Below, one piece after another: positions 28,394 to 36,717 of a stretch of 50,290 bases of DNA (position 1 is its first letter; every line of letters begins with the position of its first letter). Location of the stretch: assembly GCF_936928535.1 (NCBI RefSeq), contig NZ_CAKZHY010000077.1:1-50290 (forward strand). The letters are read 5' to 3'. The position numbers were made by a program, and so were the translations under genes. Under the pieces are notes generated by a model, which saw nothing but the letters and a program-made list of their open reading frames with translations, was not told where the DNA came from and searched no databases. The DNA is from an uncultured Bradyrhizobium sp. GTDB lineage: Bacteria > Pseudomonadota > Alphaproteobacteria > Rhizobiales > Xanthobacteraceae.

Positions 28394-29284
28394 ATGATGA
28401 AGATCGACAAAGCTCCGGTGCCCCTGATAGTCCCCCATCCCGACGATCCGCGCCTGACCGAGAGCGTGACCGGGACCGACCAGACCGGCGCCAGGGTCGA
28501 GATCAGGGTGCCGATGGAGCGGCCGCTGACGCTCTATTTGAATGCGCAGGAGATCGTCACCATGATGACGATCGGCGATTATCCGGAATATCTGGCGCTC
28601 GGCTATTTGCTGAACCAGAACATGCTGAAATATAACGACGCTGTGACCGAGGTCGAATACGACGACGACCTCCAGGTGGTTGTGGTGCGCACCTCACATC
28701 ACACCAATTTCGAGGCGAAGCTCAAGAAGCGGACGCAAACATCAGGCTGCGCGCAAGGCACCGCCTTCGGCGACCTGCTTGAGGCAGTCGAGAGCGTCGC
28801 ACTGCCGAAGGCGGAGCTGCGCACCTCCTGGCTCTACCAGATGACGCAGACCATCAACACCATGCCATCGCTGTATCTGGAGGCCGGCGCGATCCACGGC
28901 TGCGTGCTGTGCAAGGAGGGCGAGCCGCTCTGCTACACCGAGGACGTCGGCCGCCACAACGCCGTCGACAAGATCGCGGGCTGGATGTACCGCCACGGCG
29001 TCGATCCCTCCGACAAGATCCTCTACACCACCGGGCGTCTCACCTCGGAGATGGTCATCAAGACCGTACGCATGGGCATTCCGATCCTGGTGTCGCGCTC
29101 GGGCTTCACCGCTTGGGGCGTCGATCTCGCGAGGCAGGTCGGCCTGACGCTGGTTGGCCGCACCCGCGGAAAGCGTTTCATCGCGCTCGCCGGCGAGGAG
29201 CGGATCGTCTACGACCAAAACCTCGAATACGTCGAGGAGGAATCGGCGAAGCACAAGCGCAAGGGTGAAGGTGGTGACGACTGA
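28394..29284 (+). CDS. fdhD: Formate dehydrogenase sulfurtransferase FdhD
   Basis: FdhD (FdsC in fds operons) moves sulfur from a desulfurase onto the bis-MGD cofactor of formate dehydrogenase, without which the enzyme is inactive. The 296 residues include the GAIHGCVLC segment with the reactive CxxC pair Cys170/Cys173, [14 protein letters not shown], and [15 protein letters not shown] at 28394 or 28397 (two Met in a row). mobA overlaps its 3' end by 11 bases. It lies 5 kb from fdsA and is separate from it, unlike the compact fdsGBACD cluster of other alphaproteobacteria. Confidence 0.96.
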   Translation: MMKIDKAPVPLIVPHPDDPRLTESVTGTDQTGARVEIRVPMERPLTLYLNAQEIVTMMTIGDYPEYLALGYLLNQNMLKYNDAVTEVEYDDDLQVVVVRTSHHTNFEAKLKKRTQTSGCAQGTAFGDLLEAVESVALPKAELRTSWLYQMTQTINTMPSLYLEAGAIHGCVLCKEGEPLCYTEDVGRHNAVDKIAGWMYRHGVDPSDKILYTTGRLTSEMVIKTVRMGIPILVSRSGFTAWGVDLARQVGLTLVGRTRGKRFIALAGEERIVYDQNLEYVEEESAKHKRKGEGGDD

Positions 29285-29906
29285 CATTCCACCCACCCAA
29301 GGCGTGTTGCTCGCCGGCGGCCTCGCTCGCCGCATGGGCGGCGGCGACAAGCCGATGCGAACCATCGGCGGCCGCACCATCCTGGAACGCGTGATCGCGC
29401 GCCTCAACCCGCAGTGCGACGGGCTGATTCTCAATGCCAACGGCGATCCGGCGCGCTTTGCTTCGTTCGGCCTGCAGGTTATTGCTGACGACGTGCCCGG
29501 CTTTCCAGGGCCGCTCGCGGGCATCCTCGCTGCGCTCGACTGGACGGCGACGAACCGGCCGGAGATCGAATGGGTGCTCAGTGCCGCAGGTGACTGCCCG
29601 TTCCTGCCACGCGACCTCGTCGCGCGGCTGCATGAGGCGCGCGAGCGAGAGAACGCGCAGCTTGCGGTCGCCGCCTCCGGCAGCCAGTCGCATCCGGTGA
29701 TCGGCCTGTGGCGCGTCGCCTTGCGCGACGAACTGCGTCACGCCCTGGTCGTCGAGGATCTCCGCAAGATCGACCGCTGGACCGCGCGCTATCCGCTCGC
29801 GACGGTGAGTTGGCCGGCCGAGCCGCTCGATCCGTTCTTCAATGCCAATACGGTCGAGGACATCGCCGAAGCCGAGCGCCTCGCCGCGCTGGATGCGGCA
29901 TCGTAA
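29274..29906 (+). CDS. mobA: Molybdenum cofactor guanylyltransferase
   Basis: MobA links GMP to molybdopterin to form MGD, the cofactor form used by FdsA. The 210 residues show the nucleotidyltransferase N-terminus [17 protein letters not shown] and the metal-binding [12 protein letters not shown]. The start is a GTG at 29274 (or the adjacent GTG at 29271) inside the fdhD 3' end, behind an AAGGGTGAAGG stretch that acts as ribosome site. The overlap means coupled translation with fdhD. Together with mobB this completes MGD synthesis in the window. Confidence 0.93.
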   Translation: MTTDIPPTQGVLLAGGLARRMGGGDKPMRTIGGRTILERVIARLNPQCDGLILNANGDPARFASFGLQVIADDVPGFPGPLAGILAALDWTATNRPEIEWVLSAAGDCPFLPRDLVARLHEARERENAQLAVAASGSQSHPVIGLWRVALRDELRHALVVEDLRKIDRWTARYPLATVSWPAEPLDPFFNANTVEDIAEAERLAALDAAS

Positions 29907-29977
29907 CGTTTAACGGGGACATCGAACCGGATCGAAACGAGCTGCGACTACTGATCGGGACGCACTCCGGATCAGCC

Positions 29978-30223
29978 ATGGCCGACTCTTTTCTGAATGC
30001 CATACTCGCAGCCGTCGATTTCGTGTTCGATCTCTCGAAAGCGATCGACAGCACCAAACGGCTGAGCCAACTGGCCACGGGCAGCGACAAGATCGTCGAG
30101 GTCCCTGCGGATCCGAAGCCGCTGCCGCCTGCCGCGCAGCGTGCGCTCGCGGAAGCCGAGGAACGAGAGTGCGCGCGTGAGCGCGCTGCTCAAGCCGCCA
30201 GCGGCACCGACCAGGCATCGTAA
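29978..30223 (+). CDS. Small protein of unknown function
   Basis: 81 residues, not recognised. A hydrophobic or amphipathic N-terminus (MADSFLNAILAAVDFVFDLSKAID) is followed by a proline-containing linker and an acidic-basic helix rich in Ala, Glu and Arg (AQRALAEAEERECARERAAQAA), which could form a coiled coil. It starts 71 bases after mobA on the same strand, without a clear ribosome site. Its last 34 bases overlap the 3' end of the convergent monooxygenase gene. Codon use looks like that of the neighbours. Moderately confident that it is real. Confidence 0.5.
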   Translation: MADSFLNAILAAVDFVFDLSKAIDSTKRLSQLATGSDKIVEVPADPKPLPPAAQRALAEAEERECARERAAQAASGTDQAS

Positions 30224-31317
30224 CCGTAGACCCAACTCGCATCGGTGCGCTGCTTCAGCCAGATATTGGCGCGCGAGGTCTCCTGTACCCTTGTCGTCCG
30301 CTCCTTGCGCGTCGCCTCGAAGCGGCGGAAGGCGTCTGCAACGCCGCCGCGGTCAACACCATCGAGGCAGCGCGACAGCACGGCGGCATCCTCGATCGCC
30401 ATGGCCGCGCCTTGCGCCATGTAAGGCGTCATCGGATGGCAGGCATCGCCAAGCAGCGTCACCTTGCCGTCAGCCCAATGCTCCAGCGCATCGCGATCCA
30501 TGATCGCCCATTTGTGCACGTCGGGGCACGCCGCCAGCACCTTGCCGACTTGCGGATGAAAGCCTTCGAAAGAGGCGCGCAGATCGCGCACATCACCCTT
30601 CGCCGACCAGGACTCGATGCGGAAATCCGGCTCGGGCTGGCTGGTGACGAGATAGACCTCGCTACGGTCAGGCTTGACGTAATAGATCACGATGTGACGG
30701 TCCTCGCCCCACCATTTGGTGCAGTCGTCGATCTTCTCGCCGAGCAGCGCGGCCGGATAAGTGGTGCGATAGGCGATGCGGCCGGTGAACCTCACCGGCG
30801 CGGTGTCAAAGAGGATATCGCGCACTGCCGAATGAACGCCATCCGCGCCAACCACGGCATCGGCTATAGCGCTCGTGTCATCGGCAAAGCTGAGCCGGAC
30901 GCCCTCGCCTGTCTCGTCAAGTCCGACGAGCTTGTGGTTGAGCCTCACGAATTCATCGGGCATCACACTCGCCAGCGCAGCGTGAAGATCGCCACGATGG
31001 GCGAGCAGATAGGGTGCTCCGAACGTCTCCTCCGCGCTCTCGCCAAAGATCATATCGAACTTGATGTCGCCGCTCTTCCAGTCGCGATTATTCCAGGAGC
31101 GCGGATAGAATGATTGGCTGCGCATTCGCGCTTCCAGTCCCAGTGCACGCAGCACCTTCATCGCGTTGCAGCCGATCTGGATGCCGGCACCGATGCGAGC
31201 GAATTGAGAGGCCTGTTCGTAGACCATCACGTCGATGCCGACGCGCCTGAGCGCCGCGGCGGCAGCCAGCCCACCCATGCCCGCGCCGACGATCGCAACC
31301 GAAAGCGGCCTTGCCAT
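30190..31317 (-). CDS. FAD monooxygenase, 6-hydroxynicotinate 3-monooxygenase-like
   Basis: Class A flavoprotein hydroxylase of 375 residues. It has the FAD-binding VAIVGAGMGGLAAAAALRRVG, the middle DG motif (VVGADGVHSAVRD) and GDACHPMTPYMAQGAAMAIEDAA. Several segments match what I recall of Pseudomonas NicC: KWWGEDRHIVIYYV, ASFEGFHPQVGKVL and the C-terminal WVYGYD. That supports decarboxylative hydroxylation of 6-hydroxynicotinate to 2,5-dihydroxypyridine; salicylate or another heteroaromatic acid is possible. No nic genes surround it. It lies among molybdenum cofactor genes, and nicotinate hydroxylase is itself a molybdoenzyme, a suggestive but unproven link. Confidence 0.82.
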   Translation of the reverse strand: MARPLSVAIVGAGMGGLAAAAALRRVGIDVMVYEQASQFARIGAGIQIGCNAMKVLRALGLEARMRSQSFYPRSWNNRDWKSGDIKFDMIFGESAEETFGAPYLLAHRGDLHAALASVMPDEFVRLNHKLVGLDETGEGVRLSFADDTSAIADAVVGADGVHSAVRDILFDTAPVRFTGRIAYRTTYPAALLGEKIDDCTKWWGEDRHIVIYYVKPDRSEVYLVTSQPEPDFRIESWSAKGDVRDLRASFEGFHPQVGKVLAACPDVHKWAIMDRDALEHWADGKVTLLGDACHPMTPYMAQGAAMAIEDAAVLSRCLDGVDRGGVADAFRRFEATRKERTTRVQETSRANIWLKQRTDASWVYGYDAWSVPLAA

Positions 31318-31361
31318 CGCGTCCCCACCCTCTGTCTCGCGCGGCTTGGATGCCGCGTCCT

Positions 31362-33323
31362 TTATGCGGGCCGGAAGCCCGCTCGCTCAAGTGCCGTGCG
31401 CGCCTCGTCCGAGCCAAGCGCGTCGAGGAAGGCCTGCACCGCGGGACGCTGCTTGCGCGACGTCACCAACGCAAAGTCATAATGCTCTTCCGCGAACGGA
31501 ATGAAACCGAGATTGGCCGCATGGGCGACCGGCGCAATGGTCATGCCCCAATCCGCACGGTGCTGCGCGACCGCCGCGGCAACCGCGTTGTGCGAGCGCG
31601 GCTGGTTCCAGTAGCCTTCCGGGCGCGCGCCGCCGAGCAGCCGGTCGATCAGAATACGCGTGCCGGCGCCCGGGTTGCGGTTGACCATGATGCAGGCAGG
31701 GTCGGCGACCGCGGCCGCAACGGCCTCCTCTGGACCACGCCCCTCAAAACGCTTGTCGCCCTTGCGGAAGACAATGCCTTGCATCCGTCGCCATCCCGGC
31801 ACGAGTTCGAGCCCCTCGACGAGATACGGCACGTTGTAGGTCTCGCTCTTGTCGTCGAATAGGTGGATCGGCGCGAGATCGCATTCGCCGCGCTTGGCCG
31901 CCGCCAGGCCCCCGAGACTGCCGACGGCAATCGAGCGCACCGTGAGGCCCGCATGGGCGAGCGGCGCAGTCACGAGATCGAGGCCGGTGCAGTGGCTGCC
32001 GACAATGACAAGATCGGGCACGCGCACATGCGGCGTAAACAGCGTCACCTCGGCGCTCGTCCCCGCCGGCATCTGGTCGGCGAGCGCATCGATCCGCAGA
32101 AAGCCATCGGCCTGTGCGAACGAGGTGATCGCACCGGAGCCCTTGCCGGAGGGATAGGCGATCAGGCCGTCCTTGCCCTCGACCAGCGAGACCATCACGA
32201 ATTCAGTACGGCCAAGCTCGGACGCAATACGCACCGGCACGGTTGCACTCACCTTGGCGTCGGAGCGCGGCGGCAGTCCGGCCATTTTGCGCAGCGCCGG
32301 CACGATCATGTCGTGGAAGGTGAACATTGCCGAGGTCGGAAAGCCCGGCAGGATCACCACCGGCTTGCCGCCGCAGACCGCAAGGCAGAGCGGCTTGCCG
32401 GGCTTCAGCGCCACGCCATGTGCGATGACGCCGGGCGGGCCGAGCCGGCCGATGATGCGATGGGAGAGATCGCCCGCACCTTTCGATGTGCCGCCTGACA
32501 GCACCAGCATGTCAGCGTCCACCAGCGCCTGTCGCATCGCCGTATCGAGCCTGACTTCGTCGTCGGGAATCTCACCGAGGAAGACCGCCTCGCCGCCATT
32601 CTCGTTGATCGCGGCCGCGACGATCGCACCATTGGTGTCGTAGATCGCGGCCGGCGCAAGCGCCTCGCCGGGCTGCACGAGTTCGTCGCCGGTGGAGATC
32701 ACAGCAACCCGCGGCTTCCGCGCAACCTTCACCTCAGCGATGCCGCAGGCCGCCAGCATGCCGATCTCGCGCGAGCCGATGATCGTGCCGGCGCGCAGCA
32801 GCGCTTCGCCGCGCGCGATGTCGGAGCCGGCGTACGAGACGAACTGCCCAGGCGACACTGCGCGACGGACATCGATCGCATCGAGGCCGGACGGCTGGGT
32901 GTGCTCGACCATGACGACGGCATCGGCGCCGCGCGGCAGCGGGCCGCCGGTGGCAATCGACGTTGCGGTTCCTGTCGTCACTTGCAGCGCCGGTGCGGTG
33001 CCGCAGTGAATGGTCTCGCCGTTCAGCGCCAGCCGCACGGGCGCGCCCTCGCCAGCGGCTGAAAGATCCATCGAGCGTACGGCAAAGCCGTCGACATTGG
33101 AGCGATCGAACGGCGGCACGTCGATCGGTGCCGCGATATCTTCAGCGAGGGCCGCACCGAGCGCATCGGCAAGCTTGCGGGCCTCATTCGGGATCGGACG
33201 CGGAAACAGCGCAGCGTCGAAGCGCGCCAGCGCGTCCTCGCGCGAGAGGATTTTGAGGAACTGCTCCTGCTCGAGCGCGCTGCGATCTGGCGGTTTTGGG
33301 ATCATCGTCATGCCGGAACCCAT
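31362..33323 (-). CDS. MoeA fused to periplasmic-binding-like domain
   Basis: A 653-residue fusion. Residues 20 to about 430 are a full MoeA (PFDRSNVDGFAV, ISTGDELVQPGEA, LSGGTSKGAGDLSHRI, ILPGFPTSAMFTF). Residues 440-653 form a PBP-like domain of the type found in molybdate-binding regulators (VIVGSHCTGLDLV, LFDDKSETYNVPYLVEG, NRNPGAGTRILIDRLLG). There is no signal peptide, so the binding domain is cytoplasmic and could hold molybdate or tungstate for insertion. It starts one base after the next MoeA-like gene ends (TGA-A-ATG), so both are coupled. The second start at MTMIPK is a possible alternative. Confidence 0.92.
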   Translation of the reverse strand: MGSGMTMIPKPPDRSALEQEQFLKILSREDALARFDAALFPRPIPNEARKLADALGAALAEDIAAPIDVPPFDRSNVDGFAVRSMDLSAAGEGAPVRLALNGETIHCGTAPALQVTTGTATSIATGGPLPRGADAVVMVEHTQPSGLDAIDVRRAVSPGQFVSYAGSDIARGEALLRAGTIIGSREIGMLAACGIAEVKVARKPRVAVISTGDELVQPGEALAPAAIYDTNGAIVAAAINENGGEAVFLGEIPDDEVRLDTAMRQALVDADMLVLSGGTSKGAGDLSHRIIGRLGPPGVIAHGVALKPGKPLCLAVCGGKPVVILPGFPTSAMFTFHDMIVPALRKMAGLPPRSDAKVSATVPVRIASELGRTEFVMVSLVEGKDGLIAYPSGKGSGAITSFAQADGFLRIDALADQMPAGTSAEVTLFTPHVRVPDLVIVGSHCTGLDLVTAPLAHAGLTVRSIAVGSLGGLAAAKRGECDLAPIHLFDDKSETYNVPYLVEGLELVPGWRRMQGIVFRKGDKRFEGRGPEEAVAAAVADPACIMVNRNPGAGTRILIDRLLGGARPEGYWNQPRSHNAVAAAVAQHRADWGMTIAPVAHAANLGFIPFAEEHYDFALVTSRKQRPAVQAFLDALGSDEARTALERAGFRPA

Positions 33324-33324
33324 A

Positions 33325-34431
33325 TCATTCCCGCATCAAATAAGCACCGACCGGCTCGCCTGCCGCAAATCCTTCGTCGCTGGCGGAAACAAGCAACCAC
33401 GCATCGGACCGGCCGATCGCGTAGAGCGGCCATTCGCCCATGGCAAGCGGCATCCAGGTGTTATGTTCCTCCGCCAGGAGCGCGATCTCGGCAATGCCGA
33501 CGCTGGAAGCGATCTTGCGCGCCAGCGGCAAGGTCACCGCGCGACGTGGCCGCCGCGCCGACATTCTGTCGATGAGCGGAAGCACCAGCGCGAGCCAAAC
33601 CGCGAGTGCTTGGCCGGGCGAACCGGGCAAGGCGACGATGGGAACGTTTCCGAGCCGACCGGCGGCTGCGGTCCGTCCAGGCTGCAGCGCAAGACCGTGG
33701 GCGAGCTTCGCCCCGCGTTCAATCAATGCCGTCACCGTGGCATCGGCGCGACCGACGCCGCTGCCGCCGATGGTCAGCAGGAGATCGCAGTCGGAGACAT
33801 CGAGCCCAGCCGCGATCGACGCCGCATCGCGCGAAGCGGCTTGATGCGCGCTCACATCCAACCCTGCCGCGCTTGCGAGGTCGGCGATCATCTGCAGCGT
33901 CACGGTTGCGCCCGGCACATTGACGATGCGCAGCCGCGGCCGCCTGACGCTCAGCTTGTCCACATCGGCAACGCGCGCGAGCAACAGAGCCGCCGCATCG
34001 ACGAGACATCCCGTCGCCGCCGCGGGCGCGTTTTCTGCGATATCGCTGCCAGCACGGGCGACACCTTGTCCTGGAACGCCTTCCGCCAACACCTGGGCAA
34101 GCGGGCCCGACACCTCGACTGCGTCAACATCGAGCATGCAATCACATCCGGCCGGCATCGCGTCGCCGGCCTCGACCCACACTGGAAGCCCGGCCAGAGG
34201 GAGCGGCGAATAGGAGGACGCGCCGACGAGATCGACGGCGCTGAGCGCCCAGCCGTCCACTGCAGCGACGTCGCGCGATGGATGGGGCGGCAGCAATGGC
34301 ATGCCCGCGGAAACACAGCCGGCCGCTTCGATCAGCGGCAATTGCTCCGCTGCGACCGGGTCAATATCGCGCAGCAGTGCAGCGAGCAAGGTATCGAGCG
34401 GCGTCAGCGAGGGCGGCAAGCGCTGGGTCAT
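33325..34431 (-). CDS. Divergent MoeA-like molybdopterin-binding protein
   Basis: A 368-residue MoeA paralogue, shorter than the canonical enzyme. It keeps the domain order and a recognisable RDVAAVDGWALSAVDLVG, LLLTIGGSGVGRADATV and VALPGSPGQALAVW. The canonical STGDEL motif is replaced (RIVNVPGATVT), and GGxSxGxxD has become GGSGVGRADA. It is the promoter-proximal partner of the MoeA-PBP gene, one base apart. The altered motifs suggest a non-catalytic or metal-specific partner; an alternative is a tungsten-selective insertase. TupA lies just upstream (54 bases), so all three may be one operon. Confidence 0.85.
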   Translation of the reverse strand: MTQRLPPSLTPLDTLLAALLRDIDPVAAEQLPLIEAAGCVSAGMPLLPPHPSRDVAAVDGWALSAVDLVGASSYSPLPLAGLPVWVEAGDAMPAGCDCMLDVDAVEVSGPLAQVLAEGVPGQGVARAGSDIAENAPAAATGCLVDAAALLLARVADVDKLSVRRPRLRIVNVPGATVTLQMIADLASAAGLDVSAHQAASRDAASIAAGLDVSDCDLLLTIGGSGVGRADATVTALIERGAKLAHGLALQPGRTAAAGRLGNVPIVALPGSPGQALAVWLALVLPLIDRMSARRPRRAVTLPLARKIASSVGIAEIALLAEEHNTWMPLAMGEWPLYAIGRSDAWLLVSASDEGFAAGEPVGAYLMRE

Positions 34432-34485
34432 GCCTCATGATGGACCACGCATCGCGCGGTTTGGCAACCGCTGCCAGCTCGGCCG

Positions 34486-35322
34486 TCAGCCGCCCGACTT
34501 ATTCGCGTTCGGAAAGAACACCTGTTGCCCGTCGACCTTGTAGCCGGCGATCGCCGCTTGCCCCTCTGAAGAGATCAGCCAATTGATGAAGGTCTGGCCC
34601 AGATCCTTCTTCACGTCCGGAAATTTCTCCGGGTTCACCAGCATCACGCCATATTGGTTGAGCAACCGCTTGTCGCCCTCGACGATGATGTCGAGATCAC
34701 CGCGATCCCTGAGCGAGATCCAGCTGGCGCGATCTGCAAGCATATAGGCATTCGCCTTGCGCGCGGCGTCGAGCGCCGCAGTCATGCCCTGCCCGCTTTC
34801 GCGATACCAGGCACCCTTGGCGCTGGAAATATCGATGCCGGCGACGATCCAGAGCGCGAGTTCGGCCGCGTGGGTGCCGGAGCGGTCGCCGCGCGTCACG
34901 AATGGCGCACCCTTGGCCTCGATCGCCTTCAGCGCCGTCGCAATGTCCTTGCCTTTCACGCCCGCGGGATCGCTCTTCGGCCCGATCAGCACGAAATCGT
35001 TGTACATCACGTCGTAGCGCTTGGTGGCAAAACCGTCGGCGACGAATTTCTCCTCCTGCGGCCGGGCATGCATCAACACCACGTCGGCCTCACCCCGGCG
35101 CGCGCCGTCGAGCACCTCGTCGCTGCGGCGTGCGATCACCGTCACCTCGATGCCAGTCTTGTCGCGGACGACAGGCAGCAAATAATCGAGCAGACCCGAT
35201 TCCTGTGTCGATGTCGTCGCGGCCAGGACAATCGCGCGCTCCTCGGCAGACGATGTCGTCGCGACGGCCCCGACGAGGCCGCAGAGCAGCGAAAATGCAA
35301 CGGTCAGTCGGCGAACGGCCAT
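34486..35322 (-). CDS. tupA: TupA-like tungstate/molybdate-binding protein
   Basis: Periplasmic solute-binding protein of 278 residues with a signal peptide (cleavage near ATTSSAEE). The mature start IVLAATTSTQESGLLDYLLP is the TupA signature and binds the oxyanion. VTRGDRSGTHAAELALW is the second conserved loop. The family prefers tungstate, while ModA homologues prefer molybdate. No tupB or tupC permease or ATPase gene is adjacent, so it either serves a remote transporter or is a sensor or scavenger. It is the first gene of the minus-strand moeA block and diverges from an HTH-PBP regulator. Confidence 0.88.
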   Translation of the reverse strand: MAVRRLTVAFSLLCGLVGAVATTSSAEERAIVLAATTSTQESGLLDYLLPVVRDKTGIEVTVIARRSDEVLDGARRGEADVVLMHARPQEEKFVADGFATKRYDVMYNDFVLIGPKSDPAGVKGKDIATALKAIEAKGAPFVTRGDRSGTHAAELALWIVAGIDISSAKGAWYRESGQGMTAALDAARKANAYMLADRASWISLRDRGDLDIIVEGDKRLLNQYGVMLVNPEKFPDVKKDLGQTFINWLISSEGQAAIAGYKVDGQQVFFPNANKSGG

Positions 35323-35719
35323 GACGGGTTCCCATTGAAAACGACGCGATCATGATGAGCGATTACGCCGCACTCGTGACGGAGATGGCTGTAGCGACGG
35401 CAACATGAGGTAGAGCTCAGGCCAGGGCACCTACCGAAAGGCAAGCTCATGACATGCCAAGCGACCGCGTGAGATGAATCAGTCGGGAAATTTCGGCAAT
35501 GAATCAACCGGCACGTTGATTGCAGTCATGCGCGCATCGGCGGGAAGCTCCGCACGATCAGTGCCGCTCAAGATCGTCAACCAAGACCAAAACACCTGTC
35601 AGGATGTGTTGCAAATCATCGAGATCATCGGGCATGGTTCGCGCGGACAAAAATCGAAGTGCAGAATTCCACCTGCGTTGAACGCCAAAAAGAAGCAAGA
35701 ATTTGCATAGGAATGCAGG
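35323..35719. promoter_or_regulatory. Divergent tupA / HTH-PBP control region
   Basis: 397 bases without a supportable gene. The 78-codon frame within it has no ribosome site and unlikely composition. The region is less GC-rich on its right half. It holds paired short repeats, such as TGAATCA twice (near 35472 and 35500) and ATCATCG twice (near 35618), plus GGAATTCC just inside the regulator start. No classical ModE box is visible. It should hold both promoters. Confidence 0.5.
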
Positions 35720-36613
35720 ATGGAATTCCTGACGACCAGTGAAGCCGCGGACTATCTACGTCTGGGCGAGCGCAAGCTCTACGAACTCGTTACCAACGGC
35801 GCGATCCCCTGCACCAAGGTGACAGGCAAATGGCTCTTCCCGCGACACGAGCTCGACCTCTGGGTGCTGTCGGGCATGGCGCGTCCGGCCGGCATGCTGA
35901 CGGCGGAGCCGCCGCCGGTGGTGGGAGGCAGCCAGGACGAACTGCTGGATTGGAGCCTTCGCGAATCCGGCTCCGGTCTGGGATCGATGGCCGAAGGCAG
36001 CGCGCGCGGGCTTGAGCGACTGCAACGTAACGAGGTGATGGCGGTCGCCGTGCATTTCCACAGCCTCGATTCCGACGGCAACGTTGCCTCCGACGCCAGC
36101 GTGGCGGCGCTGCGGGACGCGCCGGATCTGCATGATGCGCTGCTGGTCGCCTTCGTGCGCCGCGAGCAGGGTCTCGTGCTGCCCACAGGCAATCCGAAGC
36201 GGCTGCACGGGCTCTCCGACGTGCTCGCGCTCGGCGCGCGGATGGCGATGCGGCAGCAAGGCACCGGCGCGCAAATGCTTCTCGACGTACTGCTGACGCG
36301 CGCCGGCGCCTCGACGCGCGATCTGCGCCGGGTGGAGACGCCGGCGCTCACCGGGCCCGACCTCGCCGAAATGGTCCGCGCCGGACAGGCCGATTGCGGC
36401 GTCGCGACGCGCGCGGCGGCGCGCTCGGCCGGGCTCGATTTCGTGCCGCTGGTCTGGGAGAATTTTGACCTCGCGATGCGGCAACGCAGCTATTTCCGTC
36501 CCGCCATGCAGGTCCTGATCCGGTTCCTGGCCGAACGGCGGCTGCGCCAGCGCGCCGAGGAGCTGACCGGCTACGATCCCTCGCCCGCAGGCCAAATCCG
36601 CTTCGCCGCCTGA
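35720..36613 (+). CDS. HTH-PBP regulator (excisionase-type HTH plus molybdate/tungstate-type sensor)
   Basis: A 297-residue one-component regulator. The N-terminal 55 residues are an excisionase/MerR-like HTH (LTTSEAADYLRLGERKLYELVTNGAIPCTKVTGKW). From about residue 85 there is a PBP-like domain related to the C-terminal half of the MoeA fusion at 31362 (compare GTGAQMLLDVLL with GAGTRILIDRLL). There is no signal peptide. It diverges from tupA. The natural reading is a cytoplasmic oxyanion sensor controlling the tupA-moeA-moeA-PBP operon. Family proteins of this layout are known near tungstate and molybdate transport genes. Confidence 0.88.
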   Translation: MEFLTTSEAADYLRLGERKLYELVTNGAIPCTKVTGKWLFPRHELDLWVLSGMARPAGMLTAEPPPVVGGSQDELLDWSLRESGSGLGSMAEGSARGLERLQRNEVMAVAVHFHSLDSDGNVASDASVAALRDAPDLHDALLVAFVRREQGLVLPTGNPKRLHGLSDVLALGARMAMRQQGTGAQMLLDVLLTRAGASTRDLRRVETPALTGPDLAEMVRAGQADCGVATRAAARSAGLDFVPLVWENFDLAMRQRSYFRPAMQVLIRFLAERRLRQRAEELTGYDPSPAGQIRFAA

Positions 36614-36717
36614 GATTGACGCCCACCCCAAAATAGTTGCAAAAGAAACCAATTCAGCCGGGCCGTACCCGACGCAGGCAACTTTCGGCCAACGTGCCGG
36701 ATCAGGGGAGGACAAGC

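Noticed and set aside
26694..28397. 567-codon plus-strand frame
   Set aside because: Antisense of moeA and mobB, rich in His/Arg/Gln as is typical of shadow frames.
33010..34440. 476-codon plus-strand frame
   Set aside because: Antisense of the two MoeA-like genes; no domain and shadow-type composition.
35323..35500. Molybdenum cofactor riboswitch ahead of tupA
   Set aside because: I looked for the conserved core and could not match it. A covariance search would be needed.
35474..35710. 78-codon frame upstream of the HTH-PBP gene
   Set aside because: No ribosome site, no recognisable features, and placed in the divergent control region.
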